Shown here: piece after piece, positions 24,016 to 34,026 of the stretch
How the letters are laid out: the number at the start of each line of letters is the position of its first letter
Position numbering within the stretch: the stretch's first letter is position 1
The notes under the pieces: generated by a model
What the model was told of the DNA's origin: nothing
What the model saw: only the letters and a program-made list of their open reading frames with translations
Databases searched by the model: none
From: Saccharofermentans sp.
GTDB lineage: Bacteria > Bacillota > Clostridia > Saccharofermentanales > Saccharofermentanaceae
Reading direction: 5' to 3'
Length of the DNA: 64,000 nucleotides
NCBI GenBank assembly: GCA_024685385.1
Contig: JAIKVV010000113.1
Location: 1 to 64,000 of the forward strand
Translations under genes and position numbers: made by a program

Positions 24016-25299
24016 ATGGGTATGACAATGTCGCAGAAGATACTGTCGCTTCATTGCGGCAGGACTGATCTCGTCCCCGGCGATCTGATCGAGGCTGACC
24101 TTGACCTGGTTCTGGGGAATGATGTTACCACCCCGCCTGCAATAAAGATCTTCGAAAAGATGGGCGTTAAGGAGCCTTTCGATCCTGACAGGATCTGCAT
24201 GATCCAGGATCATTTCACTCCGAACAAGGATATCAATTCCGCCAAGCTCAATAAGACCATGCGTGAATTTGCGCGTGCTCACAAGATAAAGCACTACTAC
24301 GAACTTGGCCGCCCTGAGATGGGTATAGAACACGTTATCCTTCCCGATAACGGTCTTGTCCTTCCGGGGGATGTCGTTATCGGAGCTGATTCCCATACCT
24401 GTACTTACGGGGCTGTCGGAGCTTTCTCCACGGGAGTGGGTTCGACCGACCTTGCCTGCGCCATGGCTACAGGGAAGACCTGGTTCAAAGTTCCTTACGC
24501 CGTTAAGGTCAACATAACTGGAAAAAAGAAAGACTTTGTTACCGGCAAGGACATCATCCTTTATCTGATCGGTAAGATCGGTGTGGACGGCGCCCTATAC
24601 GATTCGCTTGAATTTACCGGTGACGGGATCAGGGAACTGTCCATGGCTGACAGGCTAACGATCTGCAATATGGCGATTGAGTGCGGAGCCAAGAACGGCA
24701 TATTCCCCGTTGATGACATCACAAGGGAATATATCGCAAGAACGAATCCCGGAAGGTTTGCTTCAAACGACTATCTTGTTTTTGAAGCAGACCCTGATGC
24801 TGACTACGTCAAGACGGTCGATATCGATCTTAATGACGTTGAACTCTTATGCGCCATGCCGTATCTTCCTTCCAATACGCAGGCAGCAAAGGATCTTTCT
24901 GATGTCGTGATAGATCAGGTCGTCATAGGATCCTGCACGAACGGAAGGCTCGCGGATATCGAGCTCGCAGCAAAGCTCTTTGACGGCAAGACAGTTGCCC
25001 CGAATGTAAGGTGCATAGTCATACCGGGCTCCCAGAAGGTTTGGAGGACAGCCCTCGACAAAGGCTGGCTTAAGATATTCGATGACGCAGGATGCGTCTT
25101 GTCGACACCGACATGCGGACCCTGCCTGGGCGGGCACATGGGTGTTCTTGCGGACGGGGAAGTATGTGTATCCACAACTAACCGTAATTTTGTAGGCAGG
25201 ATGGGAGATACTTCTTCCAAGGTCATCCTGTCAGGCGTTCCTGTAGCCTGTGCGAGCGCTATAGCAGGACATGTGGCAGTTCCGGAAGTTGATCAGTAA
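24016..25299 (+). CDS. leuC: 3-isopropylmalate dehydratase large subunit
   Basis: The 427-residue aconitase-family subunit isomerises 2- to 3-isopropylmalate in leucine synthesis. The 4Fe-4S ligands are C307 (GSCTNG) and C367/C370 (CGPC). The length fits the shorter archaeal/clostridial HacA-LeuC type rather than the about 470-residue enterobacterial one. I chose ATG 24016 with GGGAGG 8 bases upstream; an earlier in-frame ATG (23980) lies within the leader hairpin. It heads leuC-leuD-leuB; leuA is not in the window. Confidence 0.95.
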   Translation: MGMTMSQKILSLHCGRTDLVPGDLIEADLDLVLGNDVTTPPAIKIFEKMGVKEPFDPDRICMIQDHFTPNKDINSAKLNKTMREFARAHKIKHYYELGRPEMGIEHVILPDNGLVLPGDVVIGADSHTCTYGAVGAFSTGVGSTDLACAMATGKTWFKVPYAVKVNITGKKKDFVTGKDIILYLIGKIGVDGALYDSLEFTGDGIRELSMADRLTICNMAIECGAKNGIFPVDDITREYIARTNPGRFASNDYLVFEADPDADYVKTVDIDLNDVELLCAMPYLPSNTQAAKDLSDVVIDQVVIGSCTNGRLADIELAAKLFDGKTVAPNVRCIVIPGSQKVWRTALDKGWLKIFDDAGCVLSTPTCGPCLGGHMGVLADGEVCVSTTNRNFVGRMGDTSSKVILSGVPVACASAIAGHVAVPEVDQ

Positions 25300-25312
25300 C
25301 GAGGGTATATAT

Positions 25313-25810
25313 ATGACAGTAAAAGGAAGAGTACATAAATATCAGGATAATGTAGATACCGATGTTATCATTCCCGCAAGGTATCTTACGAGCGCTGACC
25401 CCGCACACCTTGCAGCTCACTGTATGGAGGACATCGATCCCTCTTTCGCGGGAAAGGTCGCTCCCGGCGATATCATCGTCGCAGGGAAGAACTTCGGATG
25501 CGGGTCTTCTCGTGAGCATGCGCCCGTAGCCATCAAGGCTTCCGGAATATCGCTTGTCATCGCATCTGATTTTGCCAGGATCTTCTACCGAAACAGCATC
25601 AATGTCGGTCTTCCGATCATGGAATGCAGTGAGGCAGCTGAAGCGATCGATAACGGAGATATCGTTGAAGCGGATTTTGACAGCGGGATCATAACTGACA
25701 TTACCAAGGGGATCTCCTTCCAAGCCGGGTCATTTCCTGAGTTCATCAAGGAGATAATGGCCGCCGGAGGACTCGTTGAATATACAAAAGGGAAGATGAA
25801 CAATGGCTGA
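25313..25810 (+). CDS. leuD: 3-isopropylmalate dehydratase small subunit
   Basis: The 165-residue swivel subunit partners Leu[17 protein letters not shown] and the substrate-binding [10 protein letters not shown] loop are typical. ATG 25313 lies 8 bases after GAGGG and 13 bases after the leuC stop. It overlaps leuB by 8 bases, so the three leu genes are translationally linked. Confidence 0.95.
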   Translation: MTVKGRVHKYQDNVDTDVIIPARYLTSADPAHLAAHCMEDIDPSFAGKVAPGDIIVAGKNFGCGSSREHAPVAIKASGISLVIASDFARIFYRNSINVGLPIMECSEAAEAIDNGDIVEADFDSGIITDITKGISFQAGSFPEFIKEIMAAGGLVEYTKGKMNNG

Positions 25811-26906
25811 CAGGATAAAGATAGCAGTTATACCGGGTGACGGCATAGGCCCGGAGATCATGGAGCAGGCTCTGCTCGTACTGAATGCGGCAGGGGAAAA
25901 GTTCGGTTTTAAAGCAGATATCAGGGTCCTTCTTGCAGGAGGAGCCTCGATAGATGAATACGGAATCCCCCTGACGGGTGAAACGCTGGATGCGTGCAGA
26001 TCTTCAGATGCAGTCCTTCTGGGCGCAGTCGGAGGTCCCAAGTGGGATAATGTCGATCCCGGTATACGCCCCGAGAAAGCTTTGCTCGGATTAAGATCCG
26101 GACTGGGCCTTTATGCGAACTTAAGACCTGCCAAACTTTTCGGGGAACTTTCGCATGCATCTCCGATTAAAGGAATAAAAGATACGGATATCCTTTTTGT
26201 CAGGGAACTTACAGGAGGGATCTATTTCGGAAAGAGCGGAGAATATACCAGTGAAGATCTTCTTCCCGACGGTACTCCTTACGGGAATGTTGCTTTCGAT
26301 ACGGAGACTTATTCCGAAGGTGAGATCAGGAGGATACTTAAGATCGCATTTGATGCTGCGGGAGGAAGGAGACGCAAGCTTTCTCTTGTCGATAAGGCAA
26401 ATGTTTTAACGACCAGCAGACTCTGGCGTAAGATCTTCAATGAGATGGCCGCCGAACACCCCTCCATTGAGACGGAGTGCCTCTATGTCGATAACTGTTC
26501 CATGCAGCTGATATCCAGACCTTCAGATTTTGATGTAATAGTTACGAGCAACATGTTCGGGGATATCCTTTCTGATGAAGCAGGCATGATAACAGGCTCA
26601 GTGGGAATGCTGCCTTCAGCATCGCTTGGCGCTCCGGGTAAGCCGGGGCTCTTTGAGCCGATCCACGGTTCTGCTCCGGATATTGCGGGAACAGGCAAGG
26701 CTAACCCCTGCGCCGCGATCCTTTCTGTTGCCATGATGTTGAGATATGCATTTAATTATAATGATGCAGCCCACGCAATAGAGCGGGCTGTCAGCAAGAC
26801 GATATCAGACGGATACAGGACGGCAGATATCTATTCCGGAAGGCCTGAAGAAAAAATTTCAGATTTATGTGAAATAACCCTTGCAATTATCAAAAATATA
26901 GGGTAA
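25803..26906 (+). CDS. leuB: 3-isopropylmalate dehydrogenase
   Basis: The 367-residue NAD-dependent decarboxylating dehydrogenase converts 3-isopropylmalate to 2-oxoisocaproate. [10 protein letters not shown] at the N-terminus, the [10 protein letters not shown] motif with its substrate arginine, [31 protein letters not shown] and the NAD-binding [15 protein letters not shown] are all intact. Its start overlaps leuD. The product can be aminated by the IlvE-type enzyme at 34.0 kb. No clear terminator follows before the LRR-SLH gene 51 bases on. Confidence 0.96.
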   Translation: MADRIKIAVIPGDGIGPEIMEQALLVLNAAGEKFGFKADIRVLLAGGASIDEYGIPLTGETLDACRSSDAVLLGAVGGPKWDNVDPGIRPEKALLGLRSGLGLYANLRPAKLFGELSHASPIKGIKDTDILFVRELTGGIYFGKSGEYTSEDLLPDGTPYGNVAFDTETYSEGEIRRILKIAFDAAGGRRRKLSLVDKANVLTTSRLWRKIFNEMAAEHPSIETECLYVDNCSMQLISRPSDFDVIVTSNMFGDILSDEAGMITGSVGMLPSASLGAPGKPGLFEPIHGSAPDIAGTGKANPCAAILSVAMMLRYAFNYNDAAHAIERAVSKTISDGYRTADIYSGRPEEKISDLCEITLAIIKNIG

Positions 26907-26957
26907 CATAACTGGTTTCGAAAAAAGAAACACATTTACCCAAGGGGGTTACGTACG

Positions 26958-28775
26958 ATGAAAAGGTACTCTATGAAGGCTTCTGCAGCTGCGCTCATGT
27001 CTCTTGCTGTTGCAGGAATGGTATTTTCCGCAAATGTCAAAGCAGCGGATGATTTAAAGGATACTCAGTTCCAGGATCCCGTTTTCCGTGATTACATTTT
27101 TGCTAAATTTGATCAAGACGGAAATAAGTCTCTTTCCGAAAAGGAAATGGATGAGATCAAGGAGATCGATGTATCCGGACTGAATATTACAAGTCTTTCC
27201 GGCATCAAGCACTTCAGTAACCTTAGCAAACTGAACTGCAGCAACACGAAAGTAAAGAGCCTTGATCTTAACGACAATGAAGCGCTCCTTTCGATCGACT
27301 GTTCGAATTGTAAGATCACGTCTCTCAGCATCAGTGACTGTTATTTCCTTGAGGAACTTAATTGTTCTAACAACCAGCTCAAGAGCTTATCATTCTCAAA
27401 CGAAACGCTCACCAAGCTCAACATCAGCAATAATGCTGCTCTTAAGACTCTTGATGTTTCCAAGAACGCTCTTAAGGAACTTAATATTGAAGGCTGTACT
27501 GCTTTAACCAAGCTTGATGTAAGCAATAATGCTCTGGATGCTCTCGATGTATCAGGCAATACTGCACTTACCGATCTTGCATGCACAAAGAATGCTCTCA
27601 AGAAGATCGATGTATCCGCCAATACGGCTCTCACATCCATCGACTGTTCCGACAACAAGATCGATTCACTCGTTCTCGGAACGAACGATAAACTCACAAA
27701 GGTAGTTGCAAACGACAATATCCTTGCTTCGATCGATGTAAGCAAGTGCGTTAACCTTCTTGATCTCAAACTGAACAGAAATGAACTCAAGTCACTGAAT
27801 ATCAAGAACAACAAGGACATGAAGATCCTTGAAGTTGACGATAACAACATTCCTTCCATCGATATCACAAACAACCAGATCCTCCTCCAGACATTCATCA
27901 ACGGAGAGACAAAGGACGTTGAAGGAACAGTTACTTATGTTCTCAACAAGGACGGTATTGAAGGTGAGCTTTCTCTCGATCCCGAAGTTAAGATCATCAC
28001 AAAGGGCGCCATGGTCCTCAACAAGATGTCCACATCCCTCGTATGCGGTGATACTGAGACATTGAAGGCAACACAGAAGGGCTTTACGGCCAAGATCACA
28101 TGGAAGTCTTCCGATTCCAAGGTTGCAACAGTTGATTCCAAGGGTAAGGTTACGGCTAAGATGGCCGGTGTCACGACGGTTACTGCTACATCCAACGGCA
28201 AGACCGTAGAGTGTGTCGTAACGGTTCTCTATAAGGACGTTAAGAATACCAAGGATTTCTGGTTTGCTCCTACAAACTATCTGACAGCAAAGGGTGTCGT
28301 AAAGGGTTACGACGACCAGACAACTTTCAAGCCCGCCAACGAGTGCACACGTGCTCAGATGGTAACATTCCTCTGGAGACTTGCAGGTTCTCCCAAGCCG
28401 AAGGCTACTACAACAAACTTTACGGATGTTAAGAGCAGCGACTATTACTTCAAGCCTGTTCTCTGGGCAGTAGAGCAGGGCATCACAACAGGTAAAACAT
28501 CTACGACATTCAACCCTAAGGGTGTCTGCTCAAGAGCACAGACAGTTACATTCCTCTGGAGAATGGCCGGCAAGCCCGCTCCTAAGGCTACAAAGTCCGC
28601 ATTCAATGATGTAAAAGAATCCGATTACTTCTACAAGGCTACAATCTGGGCATCTGAAATGAAGATCGTTGCAGGTTATGACGGCGGATTGTTCAAGCCC
28701 GACGGAAAGTGCCTCAGAAGACAGATGGTAACATTCCTTTATAAGTACGATAAGTTCGTAAACGGCAAGGGCTGA
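26958..28775 (+). CDS. surface protein: EF-hand, leucine-rich repeats, BIG2 and three SLH domains
   Basis: The 605-residue exported protein has a signal peptide (cleavage near VKAADD, about 30). It continues with an EF-hand-like calcium loop D52-QDGNKSLSEK-E63, about a dozen internalin-type repeats (about 66-325, pattern LxxLxCSxNxLxxLDVSxNxxL), one BIG2 Ig-like domain (about 340-425, SSDSKVATVDSKGKVTAKMAG) and three SLH domains (about 430-605, each with CTRAQMVTFLWR-like core). SLH domains bind secondary cell-wall polymer, so the LRR part should be displayed on the surface. RBS is AAGGGGG. It is paralogous to the protein at 35.2 kb. Confidence 0.92.
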   Translation: MKRYSMKASAAALMSLAVAGMVFSANVKAADDLKDTQFQDPVFRDYIFAKFDQDGNKSLSEKEMDEIKEIDVSGLNITSLSGIKHFSNLSKLNCSNTKVKSLDLNDNEALLSIDCSNCKITSLSISDCYFLEELNCSNNQLKSLSFSNETLTKLNISNNAALKTLDVSKNALKELNIEGCTALTKLDVSNNALDALDVSGNTALTDLACTKNALKKIDVSANTALTSIDCSDNKIDSLVLGTNDKLTKVVANDNILASIDVSKCVNLLDLKLNRNELKSLNIKNNKDMKILEVDDNNIPSIDITNNQILLQTFINGETKDVEGTVTYVLNKDGIEGELSLDPEVKIITKGAMVLNKMSTSLVCGDTETLKATQKGFTAKITWKSSDSKVATVDSKGKVTAKMAGVTTVTATSNGKTVECVVTVLYKDVKNTKDFWFAPTNYLTAKGVVKGYDDQTTFKPANECTRAQMVTFLWRLAGSPKPKATTTNFTDVKSSDYYFKPVLWAVEQGITTGKTSTTFNPKGVCSRAQTVTFLWRMAGKPAPKATKSAFNDVKESDYFYKATIWASEMKIVAGYDGGLFKPDGKCLRRQMVTFLYKYDKFVNGKG

Positions 28776-28805
28776 TAAGCACACAATTAATTAAGTAAAC
28801 CTTCA

Positions 28806-28838
28806 AGGGGCTGTCTCATTCGGGACAGCCCTCTTTTT
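28806..28838 (+). terminator. intrinsic terminator after the first LRR-SLH gene
   Basis: GGGCTGTC (28808-28815) pairs with GACAGCCC (28824-28831), loop of 8 bases, then TCTTTTT. Shares the GGGGCTGTC core with the hairpins at 855 and 36971. Confidence 0.88.
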
Positions 28839-28865
28839 GTCTTGAGAGTCTAAGGCGTGTATAAT
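28837..28865 (+). promoter_or_regulatory. promoter of ppx-ppk
   Basis: TTGTCT (28837-28842) and TATAAT (28860-28865) are 17 bases apart, 34 bases before the ppx start. The -35 begins in the T tract of the preceding terminator. Confidence 0.55.
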
Positions 28866-28899
28866 ATGTAAGTATCCTGATCGATAGGCGGATCCTGAC

Positions 28900-30438
28900 A
28901 TGACGAACAAACCTGTTGCTGTAATCGACATAGGTTCGATCACTGCAAGAATTAAGATTTTCGATATAGGAGCGAAGGGCAAACCAAAGCTCATTGAAGC
29001 CGTGCGCAAAGTTATCCACATCGGATCGGGCAGCATTATCTCCGGCCGCATCGAGGCCCCGCAGGTCGATTCGTTATGCCGCTGTCTTCTCATGTTCAAG
29101 GACAAATGCAAGGAATATAAAGTATCCAAGGTCTTCTGCGTTGCAACGAGCGCTTTCCGCGATGCCGAGAATGCGGACATTGTTGTCGAAAAGATCAGGA
29201 ACAGGACGGGATTTGAGATCGAAGTCATCGATAATTCCATGGAGCGTTACTATCAGACGATAGCGGTACAGTCCATATATCCGGAATTTAAGAAGATGAC
29301 CGAGGAAGGGACCATGATCGTCGATATCGGCGCGGGCTCCATGCAGGCAACGGTCTTCGATAAGTCGGAACTGGTATTCAGCCAGAATATCCTTCTCGGT
29401 GCTTTAAGAGTATCAGAACTCTTATCCGATCTCGAAAACAGGACGACCCAATACAAGGACGTCCTCGAAGAGTTCGTAACCCAGGATCTTAACGACTATC
29501 ACGCAGTCGAACCCAAGGGCATAAGTTACAAGACCCTTATCGCTTTTTCGGGAGAGATGGGATACATAAAGAAACTTGCAGGCTTTGAGCCCATGAGCAA
29601 TGTCGTCATGACAAGGGAAGAATTCATCAAGGTCTATGAATATCTTCTTAAGGCGAGACCCACGGATCTTACGCTCAAAGATAACGTTCCTTCACCCGTA
29701 TCGCCGCTCCTCCTGCCGGCTGCGCTCATAATCAAGAACATGCTTGAATATACGGGCGTCGATATGATCCATATGCCGCATGTATCTCTTTGTGACGGCA
29801 TCATCTGGGATTACTGCCACAGGAATATGAAGCTCAAGCTTCCGGTCAAGCCTGATTCATATCTTGTATCGATGGCGCGCAATACCGCAAAACGTTACAG
29901 ATGCGATAAGAAACATATAGAATTCGTAGAGAAGGCTTCTCTTGATATCTTCGATGAGATGCGGAAACTCTCGGGTCTTTGTGACCGTGACAGGCTCTAT
30001 CTCCAGCTTGCAGCGATAATGCATGAATTAGGCAAGTTCGTTGCTGCAAGAGACTATGGTGAAGCGTCCTACGATATAATCAAGAGGATAAAGCCCATCG
30101 GACTTGATCCTGATGAACTCAACATGATAGCTCTCGTAGTAAGGCTCTATTCAAAAGAAAATCTTTACCATAACTATTACTACGGTCTGCTTACGCCTGC
30201 CCAGAAAGTTACCGTGTCCAAACTCACTGCTATCTTAAGGCTTGCGGATTCGCTCAATGCGTCTCACAAGGAGAAGGTAAAGAAGCTGTCGGTCTTCATC
30301 CAGGGCGATGATCTTCATATATCCTGCATCGCTTCGGCTGACATGTCTTTTGAAGAGTGGGCATTCGACCACAGGAGCGGACTCTTTGAAGAAGTGATGG
30401 GCATCAAGCCCGTCTTAAGAGTCAGGAGGGAGAAATAA
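28900..30438 (+). CDS. ppx: Ppx/GppA-family exopolyphosphatase
   Basis: The 512-residue protein has the ASKHA phosphatase fold, with phosphate loop 1 IDIGSITARIKIFDIG (residue about 10), and IVDIGAGSMQATVF (about 143) as loop 2. A C-terminal HD-like helical domain follows (LAAIMHELGKFVA about 375). It degrades polyphosphate from the ends or hydrolyses pppGpp; the neighbouring ppk supports polyphosphate. The canonical DxGSNS of many Ppx proteins reads DIGSIT, a small variation in the loop. The start ATG has only AGGCGG before it. It overlaps ppk by one base (TAATG). Confidence 0.9.
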   Translation: MTNKPVAVIDIGSITARIKIFDIGAKGKPKLIEAVRKVIHIGSGSIISGRIEAPQVDSLCRCLLMFKDKCKEYKVSKVFCVATSAFRDAENADIVVEKIRNRTGFEIEVIDNSMERYYQTIAVQSIYPEFKKMTEEGTMIVDIGAGSMQATVFDKSELVFSQNILLGALRVSELLSDLENRTTQYKDVLEEFVTQDLNDYHAVEPKGISYKTLIAFSGEMGYIKKLAGFEPMSNVVMTREEFIKVYEYLLKARPTDLTLKDNVPSPVSPLLLPAALIIKNMLEYTGVDMIHMPHVSLCDGIIWDYCHRNMKLKLPVKPDSYLVSMARNTAKRYRCDKKHIEFVEKASLDIFDEMRKLSGLCDRDRLYLQLAAIMHELGKFVAARDYGEASYDIIKRIKPIGLDPDELNMIALVVRLYSKENLYHNYYYGLLTPAQKVTVSKLTAILRLADSLNASHKEKVKKLSVFIQGDDLHISCIASADMSFEEWAFDHRSGLFEEVMGIKPVLRVRREK

Positions 30439-32789
30439 TGGCAACATCTGCTAAGAATTCAAAGAATACAAAAGCTTCCAAAACAAGCAAGACAGCCAAG
30501 AAGACACGTCTTTCAAGTTCTCAGAAGGAAGCCAAGGCCGGGAAGATCACCAAGTCAGGCAAGATCACCGGAAAGACGAAAGAATACAGGAACGATAAGT
30601 ATGCTTCTTTCTTAAGCGGCAATTCCAAATATTTCAACCGCGAACTTTCATGGCTGGAATTTAACGACAGGATCCTGAACGAAGCACGCGACAATAAGAA
30701 TCCCCTTCTGGAGAGACTTAACTTCCTGTCCATCACGGCTTCCAATCTTGATGAATTCTATATAGTCCGCGTCGCTTCACTCCGTGATATGGAAAGCGTT
30801 GATTTTGCGGAGAAAGATATCGCAGGCTTCTCCGTAAAAGAACAGCTCATAAGGATCGATGAGAAGACGAGACTTTCGATGGATCTTATGTATTCGACTT
30901 ATAACAGATCCCTTGTGCCGGCATTAAGGGCTGAGAATATAATCATCTCTTCTTACGATGAACTTGATGATGATGCAAAAGCTCAATCCGATGAATATTT
31001 CCAAAAGGTCCTCTATCCCATCCTTACGCCTCTTGCGATAGATGCGGCAAGACCTTTGCCTTTGATATATAACCGCATGCTCAATATGTGTGTCATGCTC
31101 GAAAACATTCCCGACGGTGAATCATTGCAAAAGCACATCAATACGGGGATAAGATCAAAGAATGATAATAAAGCGAGCGAAGAAGAATACCTCTTTGCAA
31201 CCGTCCAGATCCCTACGGTCGTAAAGCGCATGTATGAGATCAGAAGAGAAGGCATTCAGATCTTCGTTCCCATAGAGCAGATAATCAGAGCCAATATCTC
31301 AAGTCTCTTTAACGGACAGAAGGTGCTTGCGACGGGCTTTTACAGGGTCATGCGCAATTCCGATCTAGATATCGATGAAGATGAGGCTGAAGACCTCCTT
31401 AAGGAGATCGAGGAACAGGTAAGACAGAGAAGGTTCGGCGAGATCATAAGGATCGAAGTCGATGATGACATGGATCAGGATCTCTTGAAGTTCTTTACGA
31501 CGGAACTTGCGATAAAGGATTCGGATATCTTCCGCGTGTCGGGTCCGATCGATCTTACTTTCCTTTCGAAGATAAGGTCTGCATGCGAAGCAACTCATCC
31601 TGATCTTTGTTATCCTGCACATGTTCCCGCCATACCTGCAATGTTCCCTGACGGTACGGATAACATTTTCGAGAAGATAAAGGCTCATGACCGCTTTGTT
31701 CATCACCCTTATGAATCTTTCGATCCCGTGCTGGAATTCGTAAGACAGGCTGCGGCAGATCCCAATGTTCTTGCGATCAAGCAGACCCTGTACAGGGTAT
31801 CTTCGAGTTCTCCGATCATAGCATCTCTCCTTGAGGCAGCAAGGAACGGCAAGCAGGTCATGGTGTTGGTCGAACTTAAAGCGAGATTTGATGAAGAAAA
31901 TAACATTAACTGGGCAAAGATGCTGGAAAAAGCAGGCTGTCATGTTATCTACGGACTCGTGGGCCTTAAGACCCACAGTAAGATAACGCTGGTCGTAAGA
32001 GAGGAAGAAGACGGCATCAGGCGTTATGTGCATCTTGCAACAGGCAACTATAACGACATAACTGCAAAGATCTATACGGACATGGGCCTTTTTACCGCGT
32101 CGGAACCCATGGGCGAGGATGCATCCGAATTCTTTAACATGCTTTCGGGATTTGCGATCCCCGATAAGTGGAGAAGGTTCGTTCCTGCGCCTCTCTGGAT
32201 GAAGGATTATTTCAAGGCCAAGATCAAAAGGGAAGCCGATAATGCAAAGGAGGGCAAGGAAGCGAGGATAATCGCCAAGATCAATTCTCTTGTTGACGAG
32301 GAGATAATAAAGGCTCTTTATAACGCTTCCTGCGCAGGTGTCAGGATCGATCTCATCGTCCGCGGCATCTGCTGCCTCAGAGCCGGAATTCCCGGCATGA
32401 GCGAGAATATCCATGTAAGGTCGATAACGGGAAGATTCCTTGAACATTCGAGGGTTTTCTATTTCTATAACGAAGGCCATGAAGACCTTTATCTTGCTTC
32501 GGCTGACTGGATGCCCAGAAATCTTAACAGAAGAGTGGAACTCATGTTTCCGGTCGAAGATCCGGAGTGCCGCGCACGGGTCATGGAGGTATTGAATGTC
32601 GAACTTGACGACACCGTAAGAGCTCATATAATGGACTTTGACGGTACTTATCACAAGCAGGATCTTCGCGGCAAGAAGAAGGTCGACAGCCAGAAGGAAC
32701 TCATAAGGCTCGCCGATGAAGCGATGGCTGAGCTTACTGTCAACGATGAACTGGGAGAATTCATTCCCGAAGAATCATCTGAAGAATAA
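30438..32789 (+). CDS. ppk: polyphosphate kinase 1 with basic N-terminal extension
   Basis: The 783-residue enzyme polymerises the gamma-phosphate of ATP into polyphosphate. The autophosphorylated histidine is H513 in GLKTHSKITLV, and the second conserved histidine is H670 in LEHSRVFYF. The N domain begins at YFNRELSWLEFNDRIL (about 57). The first about 52 residues are an unusual Lys/Ser/Thr/Ala-rich tail absent from standard Ppk1 proteins. It is coupled to ppx (one-base overlap), so synthesis and breakdown are encoded in one operon. Confidence 0.95.
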   Translation: MATSAKNSKNTKASKTSKTAKKTRLSSSQKEAKAGKITKSGKITGKTKEYRNDKYASFLSGNSKYFNRELSWLEFNDRILNEARDNKNPLLERLNFLSITASNLDEFYIVRVASLRDMESVDFAEKDIAGFSVKEQLIRIDEKTRLSMDLMYSTYNRSLVPALRAENIIISSYDELDDDAKAQSDEYFQKVLYPILTPLAIDAARPLPLIYNRMLNMCVMLENIPDGESLQKHINTGIRSKNDNKASEEEYLFATVQIPTVVKRMYEIRREGIQIFVPIEQIIRANISSLFNGQKVLATGFYRVMRNSDLDIDEDEAEDLLKEIEEQVRQRRFGEIIRIEVDDDMDQDLLKFFTTELAIKDSDIFRVSGPIDLTFLSKIRSACEATHPDLCYPAHVPAIPAMFPDGTDNIFEKIKAHDRFVHHPYESFDPVLEFVRQAAADPNVLAIKQTLYRVSSSSPIIASLLEAARNGKQVMVLVELKARFDEENNINWAKMLEKAGCHVIYGLVGLKTHSKITLVVREEEDGIRRYVHLATGNYNDITAKIYTDMGLFTASEPMGEDASEFFNMLSGFAIPDKWRRFVPAPLWMKDYFKAKIKREADNAKEGKEARIIAKINSLVDEEIIKALYNASCAGVRIDLIVRGICCLRAGIPGMSENIHVRSITGRFLEHSRVFYFYNEGHEDLYLASADWMPRNLNRRVELMFPVEDPECRARVMEVLNVELDDTVRAHIMDFDGTYHKQDLRGKKKVDSQKELIRLADEAMAELTVNDELGEFIPEESSEE

Positions 32790-32821
32790 CAAAAACCATA
32801 TATATCCAGGAGGTCATTTCT

Positions 32822-33940
32822 ATGAGCATCACGAAAACAATCTTCAAATCAACGGAGCAGCCCGGCAAGTACGATGACGTATCTTTCCTTTACCGCATGG
32901 AATCATCCAATGGTTCTTATGCCGATATCACATCATACGGCTGCAGGGTAGTGGATCTTGTCGTAGCAGCCAAAGACGGAAGCATGACGGATGTCCTGTT
33001 GGGATTTAAGGATCTGGACGGTTATTTTGCCGACACATGTTTTCACGGTGCCATAGTCGGACGTTCGGCTAACCGTATTGCCGGCGCTTCCTGTGTAATC
33101 GACGGTGTAAGATACGACCTTCCCGTAAATGACGGTCCTCATAATCTGCACTCGGGCACGCCTTCTTTCCAGGACCAGTTCTGGGACGGTAAGATCATTG
33201 ATCCCGCCAAGGCTGATGCCATCATCGCCGAATCAGCCATAAAGGGGATCGCATCCGTTGATTCCGATGCGCTCCTTCTGCATTATGTATCGCCCGACGG
33301 TGCTACGGGTTTCCCGGGCAACCTTGATACATATATACTTTATGCATGGCTTAGTGACAATACATTCTTCATGCTCTTCAAGGGCACATCCGACAAGGAC
33401 ACCGTCTTTGCTCCCACAAACCATTCATACTTCAATCTTAACGGCCATGATTCGGGTTATGTCGGATCTCACACCATTCAGCTCGATGCAGACAAGGTTT
33501 CATTGAAAGACGACTTTAACTGCTCCGACGGAAGATCCATGGATGTAACAGGAACTGATTTTGATGCAAGAGCAGGCGTTCCTCTTGAGCAGCTGATAAA
33601 GAGCAATGATCCTCAGATCACCATGTCCAAGGGTATCGATTCCAACTTCGAACTGTCAGGATATGACGGAACATTCAAAAAGTGCGCATCTCTTACGGGA
33701 GATAAGTCCGGCATCAAGATGGAAGTCCTGACGGATCTTCCCGGTATCCAGATCTATGCGGCAAACTTCCTGGGCGGAGACCTCGGCAAGACGGATAAGC
33801 CTTATAATCCCAATTATGCCGTCTGTATGGAAGCTCAGATGTTCCCTAACGCGGTAAACATCCCCGACTTCATTTCGCCCGTGATCAAGGCTGGAGAGAC
33901 AAAATATCATGCCACGGGGTACAGATTCGTTAATAATTGA
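32822..33940 (+). CDS. galM: aldose 1-epimerase (galactose mutarotase)
   Basis: The 372-residue protein interconverts alpha and beta anomers of hexoses. Family motifs seen are FHGAIVGRSANRIAGA near residue 77, the catalytic-histidine-bearing NDGPHNLHSG, APTNHSYFNLNGH with the second histidine, and a C-terminal glutamate region (VCMEAQMFPNAVN). Start is supported by CCAGGAGG. It lies 32 bases after ppk and has no other sugar gene beside it, so it may be transcribed with ppx-ppk or from an unseen promoter. Confidence 0.93.
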   Translation: MSITKTIFKSTEQPGKYDDVSFLYRMESSNGSYADITSYGCRVVDLVVAAKDGSMTDVLLGFKDLDGYFADTCFHGAIVGRSANRIAGASCVIDGVRYDLPVNDGPHNLHSGTPSFQDQFWDGKIIDPAKADAIIAESAIKGIASVDSDALLLHYVSPDGATGFPGNLDTYILYAWLSDNTFFMLFKGTSDKDTVFAPTNHSYFNLNGHDSGYVGSHTIQLDADKVSLKDDFNCSDGRSMDVTGTDFDARAGVPLEQLIKSNDPQITMSKGIDSNFELSGYDGTFKKCASLTGDKSGIKMEVLTDLPGIQIYAANFLGGDLGKTDKPYNPNYAVCMEAQMFPNAVNIPDFISPVIKAGETKYHATGYRFVNN

Positions 33941-33963
33941 CGGGTTTTATGCCGTTTTGGTGA

Positions 33964-33992
33964 ATGACAGTATGATATGCAAGTAATATAAT
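33964..33992 (+). promoter_or_regulatory. promoter of ilvE
   Basis: ATGACA (33964-33969) and TATAAT (33987-33992) are 17 bases apart, close to consensus, 34 bases before the ATG. Confidence 0.75.
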
Positions 33993-34026
33993 TACGTGAA
34001 TAACACTAAAAAGAAGGTGATTATCG

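Noticed and set aside
31365-32654. 429-codon minus-strand open frame
   Set aside because: It is antisense to the well-supported ppk gene, has no ribosome site and no recognisable domain; its length follows from ppk codon bias.
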